Positions 44,961-56,294 of a stretch of DNA of 64,000 nucleotides are shown here, in pieces (the first letter of the stretch is position 1; the number at the start of each line of letters is the position of its first letter). The notes beneath the pieces are model-generated. The model made no database searches. It was not told the origin of the DNA and saw nothing but the letters and a program-made list of their open reading frames with translations. This stretch comes from Helianthus annuus. Lineage: Eukaryota > Streptophyta > Magnoliopsida > Asterales > Asteraceae. The DNA lies in contig NC_035434.2 of the NCBI RefSeq assembly GCF_002127325.2, forward strand, positions 77,941,343-78,005,342. The letters run 5' to 3'. A program made the translations under genes and the position numbers.

Positions 44961-46051
44961 ATTCAAAATTGTCAAGTCAAATTAATTGCTATAAGAGTTA
45001 GGTCCAATGAGATAATAGCAGGGTGTAGGTGCATGTGATTGTGTCCGAAATTGTTCATGTATTAAAAAATCGGTCCTATAATTGGTTGCGGTTGTCGACA
45101 TTTGTGTTCAACGTCTGCTGTTTGCTATTACACATCGATACATGTAATTGGTATCAATTAGCGGCCCAATCACAATCAAAGTTCATCATTTTTTATGCTC
45201 AGATTATATCGGTTGATTTTAGGATTATTTCGTTGAAAGCAGATGTGTTTCGGTTGATTTTCGACGAGTTTTGAACAAATTTCAATCTGATTTGCTGTGT
45301 TTTGTGTCAAATTCTGTTCATTGACGGTTTGTTTCGGTTGAACTTCGAATCATTCGGGTTGATTTTGACGAATTTCGAACGACAAGATTGTGCAGTAGCT
45401 GAGTAAACGATCTGGTTGATGTTGTGATAATGATCGGCTGTTTCGGTCAAGTTTCGGATCATTTTTGATTGAGTTTCGGTGCTGAATTGGTTAGTGCAGC
45501 TGAATGGTTTGGGTGTTTTGAACAAGTACAGTGATTAAAATCAAATTCGGACACGTTTAGTTCATTTCGGAAACTAAAACTGTACTGAACTTGCTGTTCG
45601 TTTGTTCACTTTGAACGCGTTTCAGTGTCTTTTGGAGTGTCGATTAAGAATTTCAGTTTGTATTGGTCGATTTCAGTTAAAATTCAGTGTGTCGGACTGA
45701 TTTCGGTTAGCAGGTGTTTAATTCTGAACTGGAATAGAGTAGAGTGTTATTTGTTGTTTTGGTTAACAAAGAAGGAACTGTTATTAGCGACGGATAAGAG
45801 TGTCAAGAATATTAGTGATAGTTGTGTCAAGGTTCACTGGGATAAAAAGAGACGTGCTGTGTGTGCGACTGTATAAAGATAAAAACAAATTTTGACCCAA
45901 GTCGTTTGAAAATCATCATCAGTTCACACACTCGCTCGAGCGAATTTCCACTCGATCCACTGTCGCCTGATCTTTGCTATTCAATCGAATAGTCATCTGT
46001 CTGTGTGAAATTTCATATCGTTTGAAAAACTCGCCATTAAGAATCTTTTGA
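44961..46051 (+). other. Non-coding leader of element D, second part
   Basis: About 1.1 kb without a gene, with degenerate TTTCGGTTGA phrases near 45208-45540. The element has a much longer leader than B. Confidence 0.5.
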
Positions 46052-48018
46052 TACCAAAACACGGATTATGAAATTTATCTTACACTGAACAAGTTTGAAA
46101 ATTTTACAGGTATCAAGGGAGAATCAATTGAAGAATTGATCAAAAGGTATGTCGAGTTGTATTGGGAGATGGAGAGATTGAAGATAACCAAGACCAATGA
46201 GGAATGGGTTAACAAATTGGGAAATGCTTTACCGGGTGATATGTGGAAAACGTATGTGTTAGATTTGAAGAAGATACATTTAAACTTGACATTGGGCTTC
46301 TTTATCGAGAAGATTGAAGAACTAGAACTTGAACTCCGAAAGAATAAAGCAGCAAATGATAAAGTAGAATTCAAATCTGAGGAAAATGTTCGAGAGGAAG
46401 AGGAGCAGGTTAAAGAAATTTCAGCTATTAAGGTGGAGAAGAAAGCTGAAGCTGAAAAGATGACTGAGAAGTGCTCAAACTGTGAAAATCTGAAATCTGA
46501 AAATGCCAAACTCTTGAGGGGTTTAGAGAGTTTGACATTAGAAAACGAAAATCTTAAAAATTCAGAAAATGTTTTGAAAAATCAAAAACAAAATTTAGAA
46601 AACGAAAAATTAAAAATGGAAAAAGAATTTCAAAGTCAAATAAAAATTCTTGAAGATGGGATAGATGTGTTTAGCAAAAACAACATTGAAAAGCAAAAAA
46701 TGATAAATTCTCATCTTCAGAAGATTATTCAACTTGAAAAAGAAGGAGAACAAGCTCGAAAGAAAATCAGTGAGCTTGAAAATAAATTGAAAGGTTTTGT
46801 GACTTCTTCAGCGTATGTGAATATTTCATGCCCAAAACCGATCAATTCTATTCCAATAAGTGACGATGTCACAAACTTTGACAATGTCAAAGTTGAAGAT
46901 TGTGATGAGAAATCTGATGATGAAAATGAAAATTTGAAAAACAAAAATTGTTTTTAGAATTAAAAGAAAAATTCAAAAATACTGTTTTGCAATCTACTGA
47001 AATAGGTGAATACTCAAAGCAGAAACCTGTTAAGAAGAGTGTAGAACAAAAACAAAAAGGTAAAAATTTGAAAATTGTTCAAAAAGATAATAAAAGTTCA
47101 TCAGATCGATTATCCAATCGCATTCAAAAAGCACAAAAATTGAAAAACGAAAACTCAAAAATTGTTGGTAATAAGTGGTGCAGGTTTGACCACAGTGCTC
47201 AAAAGTCAAATCCAACAATCAAGAAGAGGAAAGAGTATCACCAAGCCAAACAGTGCTTTGATCTGAGCGTTTGGTATGAAAATGGTGATTAGCACGATAA
47301 CAGAGTGTGTTACAATTGCGGCTATCAAGGACACATTGCTGTTAACTGCTAGAGACAGAGATTTGAGACGAGGAGATGCTATAATTGTCAAATCAAAGGA
47401 CACATTGCCAGGGATTGCCCAAGAAGATCAAATGAAAGATTGAGGGGTAATTCTCAGAAATTGGCAAAGAAACCAGTCACTGTCAAGCCCAAGGAACTGA
47501 AAGTTTCAGAACAGAAAGTCAAAGAACAGAAGGTCCAAGAACCTAAAGTTCAAGAAAAGAAAGTGAAGCTTTCTCAAGGGCAAAAAGACAAACTGCGAAA
47601 GAAGAGAAAAAAGGCCAGAGAATATCTGGAGAAGATTTTGTCCTCGGGTTCAACCGACAGATCGAATAAGAGTACCGATGAATCGCTTCACTTGACAACA
47701 AAGTCAAGTAAACTGAATTCGTCAGATGCAAATCTGAGGACAAAAGAGGAGCTAAAGGAAAAGAAGAAAATGGTCGGCAATGAATCTGACATGTCGAAGT
47801 CAGACAAGCCACCTTCAGGCGATGAATCTGACAGGTCAAAGTCAGACAAGCCATGTGCAGGCAATGATTCTGGTGTGTCAAAACCAGAAGAGCCAGTTAT
47901 TGAGGTAAAATCTGAGAATTCAGATTTAACAATGGATGATGCAAACTTTCCACCATTGTTGAACAAGAATTCAAAATCACCCAAGGACAGTCAGGCTTGG
48001 GTGAAACTGTTTAAATGA
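46052..48018 (+). pseudogene. Broken gag of element D
   Basis: Aligns with gag of B from the capsid-like region to the C-terminus. The frame is open from 46052 (no ATG in this frame near its start), shifts by one base around 46940-46957, and has TAG at 47290-47292 (B has a Trp codon) and 47350-47352 (B has CAG), both in the zinc-knuckle region. The second knuckle (CYNCQIKGHIARDC), the basic segment and the C-terminal DDANFPPLLNKNSK motif remain, followed by a 14-residue extension. Both stops are explained by C-to-T or G-to-A changes. Confidence 0.88.
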
Positions 48019-50072
48019 AAAACCTGACTTGCCGGAGTTCCCAGGTTGGTAAGCGTGGAACATGAATCGGCACATTTCTTGAGAAATTTCACTCTGGTGA
48101 TTTTTCGTCTTTCAAAAGATAAATCAGGGACATTAAGTTGTACTTGATTCATCTTTCCTACAAGTGGTAATTTGTAAAACAATGTGATGAAACCCCGTGT
48201 TTATGAAATGTCACACAAACCTAGTTTTCCGGAAAAACCATTTTGATTAAAACAAACTTAAGTGTTTTGAAATCATAATGGGAAAATAGTTTGTTGTGAA
48301 GGGGAGTTCTGATTGTTTACGCCAAGTGGATGGCGAATTGAAGCGATTCGATATCATGTTGTCACTTTATCTGTATAGTTTGTTTTCAAATTTTCCCAGA
48401 AAATCAAAATTGAAACATATTTTGATTTTAGGGGGAGAAATAAAAATTAGAAAATTTGAAAAAGTCAAAAACATTAAAAATGCAAAAATGAGTTTTGTTG
48501 TGAAAAAAGAGGAGATGATAGTACATCAGTGGACTATCACAGCACGCTAAAGATGCGGAATGTTTAATGTGATAAACAATTTTATTGTGGATTTGTTAGT
48601 AAATTTTTACACATTCAGTAGATTGTTTTCGAGATATAAACATAAAATGTCAAACTTGCTTATCTCGTGGGGAACATCTCTTGGATATATGGGTAACCCC
48701 CGAAATCTCGTTTGAAAGATTCTATATGATGTCAAACTTTCTTATTTTGTGGGTAACATTTCACGGATATATGGGTAACCCCCGAAATCTCGTTTGAAAG
48801 GTTTCTCTTTCTGAAATACTAGGTTTGTTTATACTCAGTGATATCTGGGGTATTATCCCGGGACTTCTGCTGAATGGAAGCTCTGACCTAGTCCTCGGAT
48901 AATACTTGCTGCAAATGCTTGAAACACAGCATAAGCCCTCAGCAAAAGGAGACAATAAAATTGATCATTCTTGTTGTTGTAAAAAGATCCTCTAAAGGGG
49001 ACACAAATCATGATCTCTCTGCTGAACGATAGTTCTGACCTGAGCTCTCATGATTTCAAATCTAACCCTTTACAGATATCATCTTAGTATACTTACCTGT
49101 AATTCTAAATATTGAGATCTGGATACGGGAGTATATTCTGAAATGGGACACTCAATTAAGTTTGTAAGATTGAATATTTGAATCTGGATACGGGAGTATA
49201 TTCAAGTGATGGGACACTCGAATAAGTTTAAGTATCTAAAACATTAATCTCGTATCTCGAATCAGTTAAACTTTGTGTAAAGATATAACTGACAATCTAG
49301 GTAAATTGTTTAGAGCTTACAATGTTTAAAGCTTAACGGTGTTAGTGATTTGTCTCAAAAACTGATATGATCCTCTTGCACAAACTCACAAAAATATGTT
49401 TGTACATATTTCATTTCTGCATTTAATTTCTGTCTTTGCATTTATGTTTCATAATTTTGAAAAAGCCAAAAAGATTTTCGATATCTGATGTTGAAAAGCT
49501 GACATTCAAAATCTCAAAGGCTAAACACGATGAACAGATGGTTTGGTTAAATGGTTTGAAATGTTTAAGATGATTCATTAATTTGAATCAGAATTTGGAA
49601 TGTTTCAAATTTTGAAAAGCTTTTAATGTGAATAGTCTCAAATGTTTAGTTGATTCATCAAGTTGAATCACAACTTTATTGGTTTGTAATAGAGAGGTTG
49701 AGATGTGCAGGTTTCGAATTTTTGTTGCTACGAAAAGCCAGACTACAATCCCGACAGCTGAGTCTAAGGGGGAGTCTGAAGACGAGCTCAACGCAAAAGG
49801 AGCTTGTATTCGGAAAGCAAGGCGTCGATCCCAAAAGCACGGAAGCCTGACGAAAGGGGGAGCCTGAAGAAAGAGAGCAACGGAAGCTGAAGACAGATCC
49901 ACCGGGATTCTGTTCGAGCAAGAATATTTGAAGACTCTCACTAAAGATTCCGTCAACATCCAAGGGAGAGTTTGTTAGTACAGTTGTCTGTCGACTACAT
50001 CTTTGTTCGAGTTTTAGAGAGAGAGAAAGACAAGTCGCTATGAGTTTCACCATGGATTGACTACGGCAATAT
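48019..50072 (+). other. Non-coding 3' domain of element D
   Basis: 2 kb matching parts of the corresponding domain of B. Contains internal duplications: GATATATGGGTAACCCCCGA at 48686 and 48767, and GGATACGGGAGTATATTC at about 49124 and 49188. AGGGGGAG purine motifs occur at about 48430, 49767 and 49854 ahead of the true tract. Confidence 0.6.
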
Positions 50073-50085
50073 CCAAGGGGGAGAT
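50073..50085 (+). other. Polypurine tract of element D
   Basis: CCAAGGGGGAGAT directly before the 3' LTR. Confidence 0.9.
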
Positions 50086-50493
50086 TGTTAGTGCACGAAT
50101 GTCTATCGCCTTCGTCAATCCGAGCCGTAGCGAGATAACGAAGAAATCAAGTCTTTATAAATGTCATATCTAGTTAAAAGGCAAGGTGGCAAACTTGTAA
50201 TTAATGAGAAATCTCATTAAAATGCCTTGACCTATAAATAGGAGTTTATGTCATGAGTTAGAAAGACTTTAGAAGACTTTTCTCCATTTTAGAGATCATG
50301 GTGATTCAAGTTTAGAGAGAGAAAGTCTAGAGAGAGAAAGTAGTTGTAATCGTGAATCTTGTACCGGATTTGTCATATTTCTCAATAAGATCACGTTAGT
50401 AGTACGTTATTGTGTGTTCGGTCACGCACGTTCACGGATTCCGCACGTGAAACGTTCGTTACGCAATCGAACGGCGTCAAAACCGGTCCTACA
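50086..50493 (+). mobile_element. 3' LTR of element D
   Basis: 408 bp; two substitutions relative to 43978-44385 (near 50218 and 50299). Confidence 0.95.
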
Positions 50494-50498
50494 GATTG
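50494..50498. repeat. Target duplication GATTG, right of element D
   Basis: Matches 43973-43977. Confidence 0.93.
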
Positions 50499-51299
50499 GT
50501 CAATTATCGAACCATAACATGAGAAAAATCAATATGTTGACATTTATTGAATTGCAAGGATACATCGAAATACAACAGAGTTTAGTGTATCATTGTCTTA
50601 ATACATAATTGCATTAAGGCTATTTTCAATGATGAGACAAACGAAAGACATACGTGGTTTTGAATGATTCGTATGATTATGATTAGCTCAAGCTACAAGT
50701 TTATATCGACGTCGCAAGGTGTCGTAGTGATTGAAATAGTAATTACGGTGACCGAACAAATTCACCGTTTTTGAAATCAACTGAAAGTTTTAATGAAGTA
50801 AATTGGGATATTTATTTCAAATGAATATTATAGAATTTTCAATTGATAATGAAAGACCAAATGAATATCATAGAAATTTCGATCAATGATGAAAGAATAT
50901 TTCAAATGAATATTATAGAATTTTCAATTGATAATGAAAGACCAAATGAATATCATAGAAATTTTGATCAATGATGAAAGAATCCTTAGAGGTACACCGG
51001 AATATAATACGAATTTGTGTACTCTTATCTTAACACATAATTGTGTTAAGACCGTTTAAGATAATGAACCAACAGAAATTAAATAAATAAATCTGTACAT
51101 CAGGTGTGAAAATGAGATTAGCGTAAGCTTCAAATTAAAGAAAATGCCACCACAAGGTGTCGTAACCAATTAAATGATTCAATGAAAGTGAAGACCAAAC
51201 AAGTCTATTATGGTTCTGAATAGATGAAGTATTTGAAATGATGCATTTATTTATAAATTTTGATTTGTACTAGGGTCAAATAATAACTTAACTTAGATA
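50499..51299 (-). other. Non-coding interior of H after gag
   Basis: No ORF. A tandem duplication of about 88 bp (TTTCAAATGAATATTATAGA at 50816 and 50899). This is where pol would begin in a complete gypsy element. Confidence 0.6.
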
Positions 51300-52478
51300 T
51301 TACATGTTAGCGATTACGTCTGGAATCATTTCTGCTTCTTGTGTAGTAAATACGAATGCTCGTGCGTTCTTCTTAGCTCCGTCTATTGTTTTCGCCTGGT
51401 TGTCGAGTGCTTTTGTCAGTTTTGGGCAATATGGTTTGATGTGTCCTGTTTCTCCGCAATTGTAACAGATATTAGTTTTCCTTCTACACTCTTTCTCTAT
51501 ATGCCCGGTCATCTTGCAGAAGTCACAGTAGGGTGTTCTCCTAAAATGGCATCTTCGTGAATGCTTTTTCTTATAGCTTCTGCAGGTAGGTTTCTCCAAT
51601 GACGGTTCAGTTCCTTTCTTCTTGTAGAATTCTTGGGAAATTTTTTGGGCTAACTCTTTCTTCTTGTTTTCTTCTCTTGTGCGGATTAGTCCATCTGTCA
51701 GGATGCTAGCTAGTTCGACTGTTTCTTCGATAGTCTGTGGTCTAGCGGCCTTGACCATGTCTCCGATTTCGCTAACTAATCCCCAAATATAACGAGAAAT
51801 TAGTACGGGTTCTGGCGAAGCTAGAGTTGGTACCATTCTTGCATATTCGAAGAACGTCGTCGTATACTCCCGACAATTTACATCTATCATTTTATGATTT
51901 AGGAATTCGTTAGCCATTTGTTCCTTTTCATAAGGGGGACAAAATTTCCTTTCTGCCATTTCCTTGAATTTTTCCCAGTTCATGGCATAAGCCATGTCAC
52001 TTCCTTTTGCTTGAAGAATTGTATTCCACCATTCTAAGGCTTCTTCCTTAAAGAGGTTGGAAGCATACATCACCTTATCTTCTTCGGCACATTTGCTGAT
52101 TTTAAGAACAGCTTCCGTCTTTTCCAACCATCGCAGAGCACCCGTGGCTCCTTCACTGCCTGCGAACTCAGTTGGTTTACAAGCTAGAAATTCTTTGTAG
52201 GTACACCCGAGAGTCATCGCATTCATTTTCTTGGGAAATGGGGTTTTGATATTATCATCATTGCCTCCATTGACAGTATGGTTAAAACTATCGTCGCGAG
52301 GATGCTTGCTACTCACAACTTTGGTGGGTTCTACGGGGTTTTTAACAGCTTTAATTATTAAAGGTAAAGCATTAGCTATATTTTCTATAGCATTTTTATC
52401 CAAAGGATTTTCATTATTAGCATGAATTTCTGGATTATGTGATACTTCATTCGACATCTGAATTATAAACATTTTCAA
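51300..52478 (-). CDS. Gag of gypsy element H, 392 codons
   Basis: Retrotransposon-gag domain with the family's core (FAGSEGATGALRWLEKTEAV, then EEALEWWNTI and CREYTTTFFEYARMVP), followed by two zinc knuckles at about 318-331 (CDFCKMTGHIEKEC) and 338-351 (CYNCGETGHIKPYC). The likely start is the Met at codon 8 (52457), since the first residues read like leader. The stop comes shortly after the knuckles, at the point where other gypsy elements run on into protease. The ORF has no stop or shift, so particle protein could be made, but replication would need pol from another element. Confidence 0.85.
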   Translation of the reverse strand: MKMFIIQMSNEVSHNPEIHANNENPLDKNAIENIANALPLIIKAVKNPVEPTKVVSSKHPRDDSFNHTVNGGNDDNIKTPFPKKMNAMTLGCTYKEFLACKPTEFAGSEGATGALRWLEKTEAVLKISKCAEEDKVMYASNLFKEEALEWWNTILQAKGSDMAYAMNWEKFKEMAERKFCPPYEKEQMANEFLNHKMIDVNCREYTTTFFEYARMVPTLASPEPVLISRYIWGLVSEIGDMVKAARPQTIEETVELASILTDGLIRTREENKKKELAQKISQEFYKKKGTEPSLEKPTCRSYKKKHSRRCHFRRTPYCDFCKMTGHIEKECRRKTNICYNCGETGHIKPYCPKLTKALDNQAKTIDGAKKNARAFVFTTQEAEMIPDVIANM

Positions 52479-52528
52479 TTATTAATATCCCAGAATAATT
52501 AAAACAAAATAATAATTCTAGGAATATA

Positions 52529-52532
<4 letters not shown>

Positions 52533-52577
<45 letters not shown>
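52533..52577. repeat. AT microsatellite in leader of H
   Basis: About 22 AT units between gag and primer site. Confidence 0.9.
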
Positions 52578-52580
<3 letters not shown>

Positions 52581-52678
52581 AATCTACAAAAATAACACAT
52601 ATGTTACTTTGTATTAATTTCCTAACTTTATTGTTTCATATTAGGTATTAAAAGAACACCTAAATAGCTTAAACAAGT

Positions 52679-52691
52679 GGCTCTGATACCA
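52679..52691 (-). other. Primer-binding site of element H (tRNA-iMet)
   Basis: The minus strand reads TGGTATCAGAGCC, five bases from the LTR. Confidence 0.92.
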
Positions 52692-52696
52692 CCTTC

Positions 52697-55195
52697 TGTC
52701 ACGGCCCTCGACCACATCCAGGGAGCGGGAGCCGAGAGCCAGTCAGATGGTATCGGTGTTTATTAATTACGCAACGGAAAAATTTTCATCAGGATCGTAG
52801 TTAGGAAATAATTTCAGAGTTTATAAAACACCAACTTTTAATATTAAATAAATGGGCAAAAACCCATATTTAATTCAATCGTTTTTATAGGGATAAACCC
52901 AAATAAATAAAACATAAATTTCTTCTTTTATTCAGGTATTTATAGCCACTTTATTTAAGCCTTCAATACTCCATAGCTGGCTTCTAGCAAATTACCTGAA
53001 ACACGTTTTGAAAACATTTTATCAGTAATAAATATTGGCGAGTTCATTCCATTTTTATAAAATATATTGTTATACTTTACAGCATCAAGGTTTTTATATT
53101 TGTTTATACTTACCTAAAAACTCAATCAGTATTTGTCACATGGTGGCAGTTCCGATGTGACGGTGGTCATATTACTCATTGGCTAACTTTCATCCAATAG
53201 TGAAGTTTATCAAGTAATAAATATATAGTATATCTTACTATTATAACGGTCACTAGGCGATTCCTGTGACAGTGGTCAAATCACTGTTGATCATTCTTTC
53301 AACTAGTGACTCGGGTCATATTACTGTTGATCATTTTCTCAACTAGTAATTGTGGTCATATCACTGTTGATCATTCTTTCAACTAGTGACTCGGGTCATA
53401 TTACTGTTGATCATTCTCTCAACTAGTAATTGTGGTCATATCACTGTTGATCCTTCTTTCAACTAGTGACTCGGGTCATATTACTGTTGATCATTCTCTC
53501 AACTAGTAATTGTGGTTATATCACTGTTGATCATTCTTTCAACTAGTGACTCTGGTCATATCACTGTTGATCATTCTTTCAACTAGTGACTCTGGTCATA
53601 ATACTGTTGATCGTTCTCTCAACTAGTGCCTTTGGTCATGTCACTGTTGATCATTCTCTCAACTAGTGACTCTGGTCATTTTACTGGTCATATCACTGTT
53701 GATCATTCTCTCAACTAGTGACACTAGACTTAGTAGCGTCCCATGACATTGCTTTGTCAAATATATTTTCTATGGCACCAAACCAATTAGCCCAGAAAAT
53801 GAAATATATCATTTTCTGTCAAATTAATAGCTATAACTTCATCAAATATAATATATTAATTAAATAATTGTAATATTATTATTTAATATATTAACGTGAC
53901 TAAGACTAAAAATATAATCTTAGTATAGTAGAATATATTATTTTTGACTATTTTATTAGGGTATACATTTATGGACTAAACATTATTTTATAATGTAAAT
54001 AGCAATGTAGGTTTATTAAATATATTTTCTTTAATATATATTTTAATAATGATTAATAAAGCTCTATTTTATATACACACCATTTAGATTTATTTCAATC
54101 ATACATTAAATTTATTAATGATTTAATGTCAAAATAATATTAGTTATAGGCTATGGCTACTGGGGCACAATTCCCTCCTGTGATTGTGGTCATGTTACTA
54201 TTAGCTAACTTTTTGGCCAATAGTAACGAGGGTCAAGTAATGTATAAAACCTCCCATACCGGCAGTTATTACAGAATATAAAAATTTAATCACTGTAAGT
54301 ATAACTGGTAAACATTTAGGATTTTGTAAAACATTTTTAAATATAATAGTATCACAGAAGGTGATAAAAGTGTGAGAAAAGAGAATGGACTCACTTTGTA
54401 ACTTTAGGGTTTAACTAGAAAGCCTCCTGGTAGAATCTTGGGTATAACTTCTGAGCTATTTTATATATATATATATATATTTGCACCCGTGTTAAGTATA
54501 GTACTCCTAATTCAACCTTGTCCCTATGTCACGAGACCGAACCCCAACGAACTTAGTTGGGCAGAGCCTTGACATGCGTTATGGGGCTCCAGATCAATCG
54601 GAAAGGATAGCGGTGATCAGGAGTTAAAACACGTAGAGATATGCATACATTTCGAAATTTAGGTGGGACACGTACAACTATCTAAATTTCATTTTAGTTT
54701 TTATTATGTTATTCTTTTAATTAATTTACCTGCTTCACTTATTTGGCACGTATAACTTCTAAAATATGACGTTTTATAAAACAATGAATATGTCATTAGA
54801 ACGAGAATATTTGTATCTACATTTTGAACCAAGTTTCATTAAAAACGGAGTAGGTTCAAATATATTGTATTTTTATAATTTAATTATTAGACGGTCACTA
54901 TGTCCGTCTAGGTACTTCATATTTCTAACAGTCAACTTACCCGTAAGCTACCTGTCTAATAATATAAGTTTTTATAGACTTTTATTTTAATATAAGTTTT
55001 TATAGACTTTTATTTTAATAGAAATGTCACCCATATATAGGCCAATTAATTAGTATAACATTCCAACCAACTATATATAAAATAGTTTTAAAACTATTTG
55101 GGTCGAATAATTATATTAAAAATAAAACTAGTTACTAGTGGTTAATAAATTTAAACAATCTATAACTCTTATATGATAAAAATGGAAACGTTACA
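52697..55195 (-). mobile_element. 5' LTR of element H
   Basis: 2499 bp, pair of 40844-43579 with the indels noted for the element. Confidence 0.9.
53270..53725. repeat. 40-bp hairpin-forming tandem array, right LTR of H
   Basis: Same unit and nearly the same copy number and order of variants as the left array. Confidence 0.9.
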
Positions 55196-56289
55196 CTAAC
55201 CATTTCTAGTATCATGGTGCACACATTTTAACCAAGTTAAACTAGTTAACCAAGTTCAAAGTCTACTAATACATGATTAATTAAGCTTCATCTTTCAATT
55301 ATCCTAACTAACCATATACTAATCATCCAAGATAATTAACTATAATCAAGAAATCAACATCAATAAACAAGGTTGCAAACTAATCATCAAAGATTAACAT
55401 AGAAAATGCTCCAAAGTGTCATTACAAACATAATTAACATACTAATGGTTGTAATTAAGCAAGGGATTCTAGTGTTTTTGCCAAAAGGTTTACAATAATA
55501 CATAATAATCAATCTACATGCTTGAAACATAACAAAATTATGGAAAGATTAGAGAATCAAACCATAAACAAGCACTAGATTATGAATCCGGATAGTAACG
55601 GAGCTAATCGGCACAATGGGGCTTGAATCCGAGTGAAAGAAAGAGCCTCCGGAGTCTGTGAATTCGCCAAAAGAGCTCCCAAAAGTCCAGAGTTACGAAA
55701 TGAAGCTGCTGTCTGTTTTTTTATAACTTTTTGTGATCGCACGGTCGTGCCAATAAAGTGCACGACCGTTCACTTTTAAATCACTGTTCACCATACCGTA
55801 TGACATCATCAGATCTTAACCGGTCTTCAGATCTGCACGACCGTTCCATGGGTGGCACGAGCGTGCATCTCCGGGCTTGGATGGCACGAGCAGCTGCACT
55901 GGTGGTGCAGTTCCGGACTGAGCTGGGTCATCGCATCCGCAAGGTCGTTCAATCGGCAGCAGGGTCGTGCATCGCCGAGATGGGCTTGCACCTTGGATCG
56001 CACTGGCTGTGCAATGCCGGGATAGGCCCTATTGTCGGATCCGCACTGGGGTGCCATGAGTGGCACGACCGTGCGACTTGCCCAGGTCAGAATTCTCACA
56101 GAATGTTCGCAGCTTTGTCGGTTTGCTCAGAAAGTCCTCGTTGTCTTCATCTCCTTGTTTGGCATGCTGTTTTAGGCCTGTAAACAAAAGTATACCTGAT
56201 TGAGTATCCGATTAACGGTTTTATGGTCGAAAACGCATAAAATGGGGGTAAAATGGGGGAATAAATTATGTATAATTTGGTGAATATCA
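55196..56289 (-). mobile_element. Solo LTR I, right piece
   Basis: Continues 40030-40843 and ends GTGAATATCA, followed by CCTAC (56290-56294), a 4-of-5 match to CCCAC at 40025-40029. No primer site, purine tract or interior is present, hence solo LTR. The total after removal of H is about 1.9 kb. Confidence 0.6.
55735..56076. repeat. Word array GCACGACCGTGC in LTR I
   Basis: About eight variants of (G)CACGACCGT(GC) in both orientations. The full form at 56063-56074 has GCACG and CGTGC arms around two bases. GC-rich against an AT-rich background. Confidence 0.75.
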
Positions 56290-56294
56290 CCTAC

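Larger units (their letters stand above)
43978..50493 (+). mobile_element. Young copia-like gag-only element D
   Basis: Both LTRs are 408 bp and differ at only two positions by eye; GATTG duplications flank the element, which inserted into the non-coding interior of H. Order on the plus strand: LTR, tRNA-iMet primer site, leader with about 15 CGTTTGAAA words, damaged gag, 2-kb non-coding 3' domain, purine tract, LTR. There is no pol. Near-identical LTRs with a broken gag mean the element probably moved recently using proteins supplied in trans. Confidence 0.93.
40844..55195 (-). mobile_element. Ty3/gypsy gag-only element H
   Basis: Long LTRs (40844-43579 and 52697-55195), CTAAC target duplications, tRNA-iMet primer site beside the right LTR and purine tract beside the left one, so the element reads on the minus strand. 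After removing nested element D the interior is about 2.6 kb and encodes only gag (51300-52478). The space that would hold pol is absent rather than decayed. Left and right LTRs are close in sequence but differ by a roughly 230-bp deletion (right), microsatellite length and a 25-bp duplication (right, near 54969-55015). Confidence 0.88.
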
